The translations under genes were made by a program, and so were the position numbers. Shown here one piece after another: positions 7,645-13,977 of a DNA stretch of 15,453 nucleotides. Under the pieces are notes generated by a model that worked only from the letters and a program-made list of their open reading frames with translations, had not been told where the DNA came from and made no database searches. This stretch comes from an uncultured Planctomycetaceae bacterium (GTDB lineage: Bacteria; Planctomycetota; Planctomycetia; Planctomycetales; Planctomycetaceae), in contig CAIXQV010000292.1 in assembly GCA_903921605.1 (NCBI GenBank), forward strand, positions 1 through 15,453. Direction: 5' to 3'. Position 1 is the stretch's first letter; every line of letters begins with the position of its first letter.

Positions 7645-8089
7645 TTACAACAGGCTTCCGTTTTTGACATCAGCGTGATCACACCTGACGTCCGAAAGAT
7701 GTCGACGGAGCCCGAAGTCGTTGAAGAAATTGCAATCACCTGGATTACAGTCGTGTAAATACTGCAAAGCTGCCTCGGCAGCATTTTCGAGCCCCACAAC
7801 CTGGGCCAGGTCATGCCGCTCTAAAGCCTTCCAGAGTTTCGCCGTAATCAAGTTGCTCGCAGGTTCCTTTAGGTAAGGACAGGGCGACCTTGTCAGGCTT
7901 GGCGATCAGCGTGCGATCGAAAGATTCTGTGACCGAAGGATTCTTGCCAAAGATCAAAGCTTTGACTTCATGCCTCTGTCGGACAATGTTTCGGTCGAAT
8001 AGTTCGAGACCTACGCAATTCCAAACGAATGCGTATTGGCGAGTCGTTGAACAGTATCGGTTGTAAACAACCAATCCAACAAAGCGCAA
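7645..8089 (-). pseudogene. Possible frameshifted relic gene, unrecognised
   Basis: Two - strand frames overlap. The first (8089 down to 7811, TTG start) includes KALIFGKNPSVTESFDRT and ends in EGFRAA. The second is open from about 7890 down to 7645 and includes ERHDLAQVVGLENAAEAA and ends in NGSLL. Both use codons in a way similar to real genes here, and they hand over within about 40 bases. That is what one gene broken by a single-base frameshift would look like. I recognise neither part, and there is no good ribosome site. They may equally be chance open frames. Confidence 0.25.
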
Positions 8090-8555
8090 GCATGGTTACC
8101 TTGAAAGCCAATCTGAGTCTTCTGCCGATTACCGCTCTGATTCCGGCTCTTTGATTCAGGAATTAGCCAGCAGCTTCCGATAACACGGGGTCAAATCCAG
8201 AACTTTTCAACGGTGCATGAGGGAGCACTAGCGTCCCTTCTATGCATAAAACGCACGAATCTCTTCGGTAGAGCGACATTTTCGCGATGACGAACGAGAC
8301 CTTCGGAACAATTCGTTGAGAGGACTGAACACGAAGTAGCTGAGAAAATCGAGGTCCCCGTGGCCAATCGCCGTTTGACGGCCACGCCGCACATCGATAT
8401 CCTTCCCAGCTTGAAATTTCCGGGATCCTTGTGGATTCCGCCGAGTTGTTGTCACCCTCGGATTGTATAGGTGACGTGCTGCGTGTCGGATTTCGAATTT
8501 TCGTTTTTCGGCATTCACACAATTGTTCTGTGCGAGCCCCAATCATGGTTGCTCG

Positions 8556-8584
8556 CTGCGGCTTGCCGCCGCAGATCACAGGAG
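8556..8584 (+). promoter_or_regulatory. Leader hairpin and Shine-Dalgarno site of rpsB
   Basis: CTGCGGC (8556-8562) pairs perfectly with GCCGCAG (8568-8574) around a TTGCC loop. Five bases later comes AGGAG (8580-8584), 7 bases before the rpsB ATG. The position suggests a structure that could tune initiation, as known for other ribosomal-protein leaders, but no specific family is recognised. Confidence 0.4.
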
Positions 8585-8591
8585 ATCGGCA

Positions 8592-9344
8592 ATGGCTGAG
8601 ATTGTGGTGAAAGACATTCTGGATGCTGGTGTTCATTACGGACACAGATCCAGTCGTTGGAACCCCAAAATGCGACCGTATATTTACGGTCGTCGTAATC
8701 AGATTCACATCATCGACATCAAGGAAACCATTCGGGGCCTGATTCGAGCGAAAAAGTATCTGCTGAAAGTAGCCGCTCAGGGTGGCCTTGTGCTGTTCGT
8801 TGGAACGAAGCGTCAGGCTTCAGCTTCTATCGAAGAACTGGCTCAGGAATGCAAGATGCCGTACTGCACCGAGCGATGGCTGGGTGGTACGCTGACCAAC
8901 TTCCGAACCATTCGTACTCGTCTGAAACGCCTCGAAGAACTCGAGAACCTGCGTGAAACAGGTGAGATCCGAAATTACTCGAAGAAGATGCAGTCAACAC
9001 TGACACGCGAGTACACAAAGATCTATCGCAACCTGAACGGCATGCGAGAAATGAATCGCCTTCCTGAATGTCTGGTCATTGTTGACCCGACCAAGGAAAA
9101 GAATGCCGTCCTTGAAGCTCGCTCACTGGGCATCAAGGTTGTGGCTCTGATTGACACCGATTCAGATCCAGACATGGTCGATCTGCCAATTCCAGGCAAC
9201 GATGACAGCCTGCGATCTATTCGGCTTGTGATTCTGCATCTGTCAGATGCGATCAAGCAGGGTCGCAGCTTGCGTCCTGATGATCACAAGAAGAAAGAAG
9301 ACATTGATCCGAACGAGCCAAAAGCCGTTCCTTCAATTCGCTGA
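8592..9344 (+). CDS. rpsB: 30S ribosomal protein S2
   Basis: The product is 250 residues, close to the usual 230-260. The S2 signature is present near the start, [15 protein letters not shown] (13-27) with [13 protein letters not shown] (31-43). Later landmarks include LFVGTKRQA (68-76), the conserved [12 protein letters not shown] (96-107) and [16 protein letters not shown] (161-176), then [10 protein letters not shown] and an IPGNDDS loop (200-206). S2 binds late to the small subunit on the cytoplasmic ribosome and is needed with S1 for mRNA handling. ATG 8592 is chosen because of the AGGAG site 7 bases upstream. Upstream in-frame codons from 8523 do not fit the family. It heads the rpsB-tsf-pyrH block. 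Confidence 0.98.
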   Translation: MAEIVVKDILDAGVHYGHRSSRWNPKMRPYIYGRRNQIHIIDIKETIRGLIRAKKYLLKVAAQGGLVLFVGTKRQASASIEELAQECKMPYCTERWLGGTLTNFRTIRTRLKRLEELENLRETGEIRNYSKKMQSTLTREYTKIYRNLNGMREMNRLPECLVIVDPTKEKNAVLEARSLGIKVVALIDTDSDPDMVDLPIPGNDDSLRSIRLVILHLSDAIKQGRSLRPDDHKKKEDIDPNEPKAVPSIR

Positions 9345-9353
9345 GTTATGGTG

Positions 9354-9376
9354 GCCATGACGCACAACGTCATGGC
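9354..9376 (+). promoter_or_regulatory. Perfect hairpin just after rpsB
   Basis: GCCATGACG (9354-9362) pairs with CGTCATGGC (9368-9376) around CACAA. No T-run follows, so it is not a standard terminator. It may stabilise the rpsB mRNA 3' end or serve as an RNA processing site between rpsB and tsf. Confidence 0.4.
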
Positions 9377-9404
9377 AGGATGAAATCAGCGATATACAAC
9401 ACTT

Positions 9405-9445
9405 AGACGACGGTTTCTTTGGGACCGTCGTCTTCTTTCGTTCTT
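9405..9445 (+). terminator. Terminator or attenuator between rpsB and tsf
   Basis: AGACGACGGT (9405-9414) pairs perfectly with ACCGTCGTCT (9424-9433). A pyrimidine-rich but interrupted T tail, TCTTTCGTTCTT, follows. It could end part of the rpsB transcripts and so set different levels for S2 and EF-Ts. Confidence 0.6.
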
Positions 9446-9607
9446 AACTCCGCCGCGTCAGTGTATCGAACCATCTCGGCCAGAGATGTGTCCTTTGCCT
9501 TTTTGTGATCCCTGACGCGACGTTTTCTATCCCCTGATTTACAGACGATCCGGCAGTTCGCAGACACAGCGAATGTACAAATCAAGGATCGCCCCAAGGA
9601 GTTTCTC

Positions 9608-10447
9608 ATGGCAGAAATTACAGCCGCAGCCGTTAACGCTCTGCGAAAAAAGACAGACCTCCCGATGATGGAGTGCAAGAAGGCACTCACCGAAGCTGGT
9701 GGCGATGAAGCCAAGGCGATGCAGATCCTGAAAGATATGTTCAAGAAGGTTCAGGATAAGCGAGCTGACAATGTCACTGCGGAAGGCCGAGTCTTCCTGG
9801 CTGTCAAGCCGGACGGTTCAGAAGCCGCAATGGTTGAAATCCAGTGCGAATCAGCACCAGTCGCGACCGGCGAAGTCATGCAGCAGTTCGGTCAGGCTAT
9901 GGTCGATACTCTTCTGGCTGGTCCAGGTGCTGCCGATGTGGCGGCTCTGATGAGCCAGAAAGCTGCCGGAGCAGCTCAATCATTCCAGGAACAGTACGAA
10001 GAGATCGTCAACAAGATCCGTGAAAAGATCGTTGTCAATCGAATTGCTCGAGTTGCAGGCCCGGTCGCTGGCTATGTTCATCACGACTACAAGACCGGCG
10101 TGTTGTTCATCGCCTCTGGCACTGCAAAGAATGCTGACGTTATGAAGGACGTTGCGATGCACATCGCAGCGTTGAACCCGACAGTAACTCAGCCGTCGCA
10201 ACTGGCCTCAGATACGATTCAGGCTGAACGTGATCGTCTGATCGCAGAAGCTCGTGCTTCCAAGAAGCCTGAGAACATTATCGACAAGATGGTCGACGGC
10301 CGCATGAAGGTCTTCTACGCCGAGCAGGGCGTTCTGACGATGCAGCCCTTCGCCAAGGACGACAGCAAAACTGTCAGTCAGGCGTTGGCCGAAGCAGGCC
10401 TCGAAGCCGTATCGTACCATCGCTGGAAGGTTGGGGCATCAGCCTGA
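9608..10447 (+). CDS. tsf: Translation elongation factor Ts
   Basis: The product is 279 residues, the normal length. The N-terminal UBA-like domain is clear: VNALRKKTDLPMMECKKAL (9-27), then GGDEAKAMQIL. EF-Ts releases GDP from EF-Tu in the cytoplasm. ATG 9608 follows AAGGAG at 6 bases, a strong site. One point is odd. Most bacteria carry 'C-x-TDFV' at the start of the core domain, where Asp and Phe enter EF-Tu near the nucleotide site. Here the aligned residues read CESAPV (80-85), so Thr-Asp-Phe is replaced by Ser-Ala-Pro. The rest of the core, including VNRIARVAGPVAGYVH and a C-terminal module, looks complete. The identity is therefore not in doubt, but the exchange mechanism may differ in detail. 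Confidence 0.97.
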   Translation: MAEITAAAVNALRKKTDLPMMECKKALTEAGGDEAKAMQILKDMFKKVQDKRADNVTAEGRVFLAVKPDGSEAAMVEIQCESAPVATGEVMQQFGQAMVDTLLAGPGAADVAALMSQKAAGAAQSFQEQYEEIVNKIREKIVVNRIARVAGPVAGYVHHDYKTGVLFIASGTAKNADVMKDVAMHIAALNPTVTQPSQLASDTIQAERDRLIAEARASKKPENIIDKMVDGRMKVFYAEQGVLTMQPFAKDDSKTVSQALAEAGLEAVSYHRWKVGASA

Positions 10448-10451
10448 TTGT

Positions 10452-10487
10452 GACCGCGATCCGTTTTCGGTGCGGCCTGCTTTTTTC
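10452..10487 (+). terminator. Imperfect intrinsic terminator after tsf
   Basis: CCGC (10454-10457) with CCG (10461-10463) pairs with CGG (10468-10470) and GCGG (10472-10475), with a small internal loop. TTTTTT follows at 10481-10486. It lies just after the tsf stop codon. Confidence 0.6.
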
Positions 10488-10528
10488 TCGGGCCCACCGA
10501 GATCCGTTTTCACGCAATAGTTCTCATC

Positions 10529-10563
10529 AGAAGCCCGGTTTTCCAAAGCGAAGCCGGGCTTCT
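10529..10563 (+). promoter_or_regulatory. Perfect 10-bp hairpin upstream of pyrH
   Basis: AGAAGCCCGG (10529-10538) pairs with CCGGGCTTCT (10554-10563) around a 15-base loop, 45 bases before the pyrH start. There is no T-run, so it is not a clear terminator. It may be a leader structure of pyrH mRNA. Confidence 0.4.
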
Positions 10564-10607
10564 CTGACTTGATCATCTTTCGCATTACCTCGTTCGGGAA
10601 TAGCTCA

Positions 10608-11357
10608 ATGACCACCCCCAGCCTTCGCCTGCCCTACAAACGCGTGCTTCTGAAAATCAGCGGCGAGAGCTTTTGCCGCGAAGGTGAATCGGGCATTGCG
10701 ATGGCAGAACTGGCTTCTGTGGCGGAACAGATTCGTGACGTGGTAAAGAACGGAGTTCAGCTCGCGATCGTCTGCGGCGGCGGCAATATCCTCCGAGGAA
10801 AACAGTTTGCCGATATCAGCCAGCAGATTGTCCCTTCAACAGCTCATTACATGGGCATGCTGGCCACTGTCATCAATGGCCTGGCACTGCAGGATGCTCT
10901 GGAAAGCGCCGGAGTTCCTACTCGCCTGCAAAGCGCGATTCGCATGGAAGGCGTGGCTGAACCATTCATTCGTCGTCGCGCGCTGCGGCACCTGGAAAAG
11001 GGTCGCGTAGTCATTCTGGCTGCAGGAACAGGTAGTCCTTTCGTAACAACAGACACCGCTGCTGCATTGCGAGCCCGCGAACTGGATGCAGACGTTGTTC
11101 TGAAGGGGACCAAGGTCGACGGAGTTTATTCCGAAGATCCAATGAAGAATCCTCACGCGATTCGATACACCGACATCTCATTCCGCGATGTGCTTGCTCA
11201 GAACCTGCAGGTCATGGATGCACAAGCCATGCACCACTGCATGGAACACAACATCGACATCGTCGTCTTCAATTACAAAAAGATCGGCAACATCGCACGA
11301 GTGATCGCGGGAGAACGCATTGGCACTCGAGTTTCCACTGATGGTCGTCCAGCCTGA
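10608..11357 (+). CDS. pyrH: UMP kinase (uridylate kinase)
   Basis: The product is 249 residues, typical for bacterial UMP kinase, a hexameric cytoplasmic enzyme of the amino-acid-kinase fold that converts UMP and ATP to UDP and ADP. The phosphate-binding start [10 protein letters not shown] (11-20), the GGGN loop (57-60, [10 protein letters not shown]), [19 protein letters not shown] (81-99), the ATP/UMP loop [15 protein letters not shown] (138-152), [14 protein letters not shown] (165-178) and [10 protein letters not shown] (220-229) are all in place. ATG 10608 fits the family start. A longer in-frame TTG at 10569 would add an unlike tail. It closes the rpsB-tsf-pyrH block. The gene frr, its usual follower, is replaced here by recombinase remnants. 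Confidence 0.97.
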   Translation: MTTPSLRLPYKRVLLKISGESFCREGESGIAMAELASVAEQIRDVVKNGVQLAIVCGGGNILRGKQFADISQQIVPSTAHYMGMLATVINGLALQDALESAGVPTRLQSAIRMEGVAEPFIRRRALRHLEKGRVVILAAGTGSPFVTTDTAAALRARELDADVVLKGTKVDGVYSEDPMKNPHAIRYTDISFRDVLAQNLQVMDAQAMHHCMEHNIDIVVFNYKKIGNIARVIAGERIGTRVSTDGRPA

Positions 11358-11401
11358 TTGCAAAGAAGGCTAGTGTCGTTTTGCAGATAGAAGACTCGTG
11401 A

Positions 11402-11710
11402 ATCCACCAGCGGGTCAAGGTAGCGAGTACTCACGACATCCGACGGGGATTTGCCCAAAGACTGATCAACATGGGCGAGTCAGCGGAGACTCTGAAAGTG
11501 GTGTGGGTCACAAGGACTTCGCGACCACAGAGAAGCACCATCGTGCAGCAAGTTCTGCTCAGAATGCAGATCCAGAGATGTCTGCTCGATTACTCCCCTC
11601 TACCGATAACAGCGCATTTACCGGGGCAATTAGCAGGGAGAACAAAAAAAGCTCCACAGCTTTCAGCTGAAGAGCTCTTGGTTCTAAAATCATTGCGAGC
11701 AAGATTTTAG
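11402..11710 (+). pseudogene. Tyrosine recombinase (integrase) C-terminal remnant, frameshifted
   Basis: Pieces of one integrase C-terminus lie in two frames. Frame A gives VKVASTHDIRRGFAQRL..., with the HxxR box of tyrosine recombinases. At about 11504 the homology moves to a second frame, GHKDFATTEKHH..., the third catalytic box and the helix that should carry the tyrosine. At the A7 run (11644-11650) it returns to the first frame and ends APQLSAEELLVLKSL...TAG. Restoring one base near 11504 would give the normal 'LKVV-M-GHKDF' join. The residue at the tyrosine position is His (CAT, 11539-11541), one transition from Tyr. A stop at 11399 cuts off upstream sequence, and the N-terminal domain and first catalytic Arg are missing. 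It is clearly dead. It ends 2 bases before the first copy of the tRNA-derived repeat, a typical place for an island integrase. Confidence 0.88.
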
Positions 11711-11712
11711 AT

Positions 11713-11754
11713 AAATGTCTCGGGCGGGGGTCGAACCTGCAACCTTCGGCTTCG
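11713..11754. repeat. 42-bp direct repeat, left copy (island attachment site)
   Basis: This sequence is identical over 42 bases to 15409-15450. Read on the - strand it is the 3' half of a tRNA: part of an anticodon loop, variable loop AGGTT, a T-arm with GGTTCGACC, the acceptor strand CCGAGAC and A73, followed by ATTT. Identity stops inside the anticodon. This is the pattern left by tyrosine-recombinase insertion into a tRNA gene. Confidence 0.85.
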
Positions 11755-11791
11755 AAGGTCAGCAAGTTATACCGATTGAAACTGCCAGAAC
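11716..11791 (-). pseudogene. Decayed tRNA-Arg-like sequence containing the left repeat
   Basis: On the - strand the tRNA likeness continues beyond the 42-bp repeat to a total of 76 bases. The 5' end GTTCTGG pairs partly with CCGAGAC (four normal pairs, two G-T pairs, one mismatch). A D-arm-like GTTTCAATCGGTATAAC includes the conserved GGTA. The anticodon loop reads CTTCGAA (anticodon TCG). The anticodon stem does not pair and has about two extra bases, so a working tRNA is unlikely. The part outside the exact repeat could be chance likeness. Confidence 0.45.
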
Positions 11792-12238
11792 ACCCATACA
11801 TACAACGAGTTGCGTCAAAAGCAAGTTGCGGTCTGCTGATAAGACGACTTCAGGATTTTGCAGCTTTTTTGGGATCCTTGAAGCTCAATCTCTGACCTCT
11901 CTGACACGGTTTGAAAGATTCGATTCAGTCCAGCCATGTCCCAGACTCCCGGCCGAGGTTCACTGATCGGCCCCAAAAAAAGTGTAAAGCGGTTCCCAAC
12001 TCGTTGCGGCCTGCCGCAGGAATGCCAACTCGACCTTCAAAAGCGTCTTCAACTTTGAGACGGCCTGGAAGATCCTCACCACGGGCCGCCAGCAGGAATA
12101 AGAAGTTCGCCGACAACTGCTGAAGCTGTTAGCTTCAGTTTTCATGCGAGGTCACCATAGTCGGTTGCCGCGGGAATTCTTCTGCGGTTATGCCGTGAGT
12201 ATCATGCAGGGCCTTGGGGCAACAGCCGGAGCGTTACG
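11755..12238. other. Non-coding left end of the island
   Basis: No supported gene was found. The part up to 11791 belongs to the tRNA-like relic. Short open frames on both strands (for example 11925-12145 on the - strand) match nothing I recognise. A hairpin with a T tail is at 12120-12142. The promoter of the four-gene operon that starts at 12239 should lie here, but no convincing -35/-10 pair was identified. Confidence 0.45.
12120..12142 (+). terminator. Small hairpin with T tail at the island left end
   Basis: CTGAAGCT (12120-12127) pairs perfectly with AGCTTCAG (12131-12138) around GTT, and TTTTC follows. It resembles a short intrinsic terminator on the + strand that would insulate the downstream operon from transcription arriving through the integrase remnant. 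Confidence 0.4.
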
Positions 12239-12871
12239 ATGTTCTCCTTCAGAAAACCTTCCCCCGAAACCATTCAACGCTTCCTTGCCGAGCAGAAGAA
12301 GTTTGAGTTCACCTATTCCGCGATTGGTGACACCGAGAGGACACCTCCCGCTGGCTTTGTGGTTGATCATACTCGCGTCCGGCTGGGTGATGGCGAACAT
12401 GTCTTCAATGAAGCCAAGGCCACCATAAGACGCTGGGGGCATTTCCAACTTGGCTGGGTTGAGTCCAGTTCCTGCGATATTCCTCTCAAGCACGGGCAAG
12501 TCGTCGGAGTTCTAGCCAAGGTGTTTGGAGTGTGGTGCCTTAATGCGTGCCGAATTGTGTCGGTGATTGATTCAGCCACCGGTGATTTTCATCGTTTTGG
12601 GTTCGTGTACGGTACCCTCCCTGGTCATGTCGAATGTGGCGAAGAGCGATTCCTGATCGAATGGGATCAAAGCGATGATTCCGTGTGGTACGATATTCTG
12701 GCCTTCTCTCGCCCTCATCACGTGCTGGCTCGCATTGGGTATCCAGTTGTTCGCAGACTGCAGAAGAAGTTTGCCCGAGATTCTGCTGCAGTGATGCAAC
12801 GGGACGTCAGCAGTGTTGCATCGATGACTGCACGGAGAAGCTGGCGTGGAGACTGGGAGGCAGAGAAGTGA
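12239..12871 (+). CDS. DUF1990 family protein
   Basis: The product is 210 residues and matches what I know of the DUF1990 family along nearly its whole length. It opens FSFRKPSPETIQRFLAEQ, followed by VDHTRVRLGDGE (42-53) and WGHFQLGWVE (66-75). A central LNACRIVSVID (101-111) precedes YGTLPGHVECGEERF (124-138), the strongly conserved DDSVWYDILAFSRP (146-159) and a basic helix GYPVVRRLQKKFARDS (167-182). The family's biochemical activity is not known to me. No signal peptide or membrane helix is seen, so it is probably cytoplasmic. ATG 12239 has GGAG 7 bases upstream. The last 20 residues look like a family-external tail. The stop overlaps the AlkB-like start (GTGA), so the two are very likely co-translated. 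Confidence 0.88.
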   Translation: MFSFRKPSPETIQRFLAEQKKFEFTYSAIGDTERTPPAGFVVDHTRVRLGDGEHVFNEAKATIRRWGHFQLGWVESSSCDIPLKHGQVVGVLAKVFGVWCLNACRIVSVIDSATGDFHRFGFVYGTLPGHVECGEERFLIEWDQSDDSVWYDILAFSRPHHVLARIGYPVVRRLQKKFARDSAAVMQRDVSSVASMTARRSWRGDWEAEK

Positions 12872-13443
12872 CAATCAAGGAACGAATCGAACTCAGAGAC
12901 GGCGGGCTGCTTCTCTACGACGATGCTTTCCTGACGGCCAGTCATGCTGGTCGCTACTTTGAAAACCTCAGGGACCACTGCCAGTGGGAACAGAAACCCG
13001 GAATCTTCGGTTACATGCAGCCCAGATTGATCGCGTCATACGGCGATGAGGGCATCACCTACAAGTATTCCGGCGTTGAGAATGTCGCTCTGCCGTGGAC
13101 AAAGATGCTGCTGGAGATCAAGAAGAAGATCGAAGCAGTTCAGGGTGAATACAATTATTGTCTTTTGAACCGCTACCGTTCAGGATCGGATAGCATGGGT
13201 TGGCACGCGGATGATGAACCGGAAATGGGCAATGTGATCGGTTCACTATCCCTGGGAGCGACCCGAAAGTTTCGCATCAGGCACAATGTCACCAGAGAGA
13301 CGAAGACATTCCTGGCAGGACATGGGACTCTCATCATCATGGCTGGAACCATGCAGCAGTTCTGGCAACATGAAGTTCCGAAGACAAAGCAGGTTGTCGG
13401 TGAACGCATCAACTTGACGTTCAGGAAAATCATGAAGGGATGA
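12868..13443 (+). CDS. AlkB-like 2-oxoglutarate/Fe(II) dioxygenase
   Basis: The product is 191 residues from GTG 12868, which overlaps the DUF1990 stop by four bases. The longer in-frame extension upstream is antisense-like sequence inside DUF1990 and is rejected. Family landmarks run in order: PRLIASYGD (52-60), YNYCLLNRYRSGSDSMGWHADDE (from 96) with iron ligands H113 and D115, SLSLGATRKFRIRH (127-139), and the distal ligand H168 in WQHEVP. The 2-oxoglutarate-binding arginine is in GERINLTFR (R180 and R186). All catalytic residues are present. The layout resembles the ALKBH2/3-like branch found in many bacteria. Such enzymes oxidatively remove methyl groups such as 1-methyladenine and 3-methylcytosine from nucleic acids. 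The stop overlaps the next start as ATGA. Confidence 0.93.
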   Translation: MTIKERIELRDGGLLLYDDAFLTASHAGRYFENLRDHCQWEQKPGIFGYMQPRLIASYGDEGITYKYSGVENVALPWTKMLLEIKKKIEAVQGEYNYCLLNRYRSGSDSMGWHADDEPEMGNVIGSLSLGATRKFRIRHNVTRETKTFLAGHGTLIIMAGTMQQFWQHEVPKTKQVVGERINLTFRKIMKG

Positions 13444-13964
13444 CGGTGATGATTCAATATCTGGCAATTTTCGTTGTTACTTTGCTGAGTGTTGGTTGTG
13501 CGAGTGCTGTGGACGAATCGCCTTTCAAGATCACAACGAAACGTGACAACGACAAAATTGAAGCCACGGTCAAAAACGACAAGGCCGTCATTTCTGTTTG
13601 CAGCCCATTTGGAATCAGTCAGGCAGTAATTGAACGTAGTGATGAAACGTGGCCAGACACCGTGATCCTGCGTTTACACCTGAAGGGCCTGGAGGGCCTA
13701 AAAATCAGCTATGGCATGAACTCCCTGGAAGCTGCGGTGTCGAGTCAAGATAACACTGTGCGACTCTGGGAGGATGGCAAGGAAGATTCACCGCTGGATT
13801 CCAAGAGTCAGTATTGGATGGAGATTCTTCTGATCGGTAAGGACGGGACACCAACGAAGGGCATGCCGTTGGATGATGGCTACTTCGAGATGCAGTTGCC
13901 CAGAGCCCTGCTTGGAGGCAATCCGAAGTCGATCACGATAAACTGGATCGACTTTTATCGATGA
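13440..13964 (+). CDS. Small secreted protein, unknown function
   Basis: The product is 174 residues. ATG 13440 overlaps the AlkB-like stop by four bases. Residues 1-23 form a signal peptide with the hydrophobic run IQYLAIFVVTLLSVGC. Cleavage after ASA near residue 23 is likely. The cysteine before it is a poor lipobox match (SVGC), so lipidation is uncertain. The mature part looks like a compact beta-rich domain: FKITTKRDNDKIEATV, SPFGISQAVIERSDETWP, TVILRLHLKGLEGLKIS, LWEDGKEDSPLDSKSQYWMEI and an end SITINWIDFYR. I recall similar unannotated secreted proteins from planctomycetes, but this is memory and not a search. No catalytic motif was recognised. Its place between two cytoplasmic-type enzymes in one operon is unusual. 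Confidence 0.85.
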   Translation: MTVMIQYLAIFVVTLLSVGCASAVDESPFKITTKRDNDKIEATVKNDKAVISVCSPFGISQAVIERSDETWPDTVILRLHLKGLEGLKISYGMNSLEAAVSSQDNTVRLWEDGKEDSPLDSKSQYWMEILLIGKDGTPTKGMPLDDGYFEMQLPRALLGGNPKSITINWIDFYR

Positions 13965-13977
13965 ACAGAGAGTTGAA

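Larger units (their letters stand above)
7445..8591. other. Long stretch without a firm gene, between the cysteine-repeat gene and rpsB
   Basis: No confident protein or RNA gene was found in these 1147 bases. On the - strand, a TTGACA at 7493-7488 could be a -35 element for the cysteine-repeat gene, but the -10 is unconvincing. The section 7645-8089 has two overlapping - strand frames, listed separately. The last 430 bases before rpsB contain no clear coding signal. A hairpin just upstream of the rpsB ribosome site is listed separately. Confidence 0.5.

Noticed and set aside
8092..8154. Twenty-codon hydrophobic open frame (MVTLKANLSLL...)
   Set aside because: It has no ribosome site, no conservation evidence and is short enough to be chance.
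8163..8708. Minus-strand open frame of 181 codons overlapping the rpsB start
   Set aside because: It overlaps rpsB antisense and its translation has no recognisable pattern.
11715..11966. Open frame starting MSRAGVEPATFGFEGQ
   Set aside because: The motif is the well-known artefact of translating the antisense strand of tRNA genes. Here it simply reads the tRNA-derived repeat.
11925..12145. Two minus-strand open frames in the island left end
   Set aside because: They overlap each other in different frames, match no family I know and lack start signals. They could be a relic but cannot be supported.
12685..12867. Upstream extension of the AlkB-like frame inside DUF1990
   Set aside because: The DUF1990 frame is conserved here, and the AlkB fold starts only after GTG 12868.
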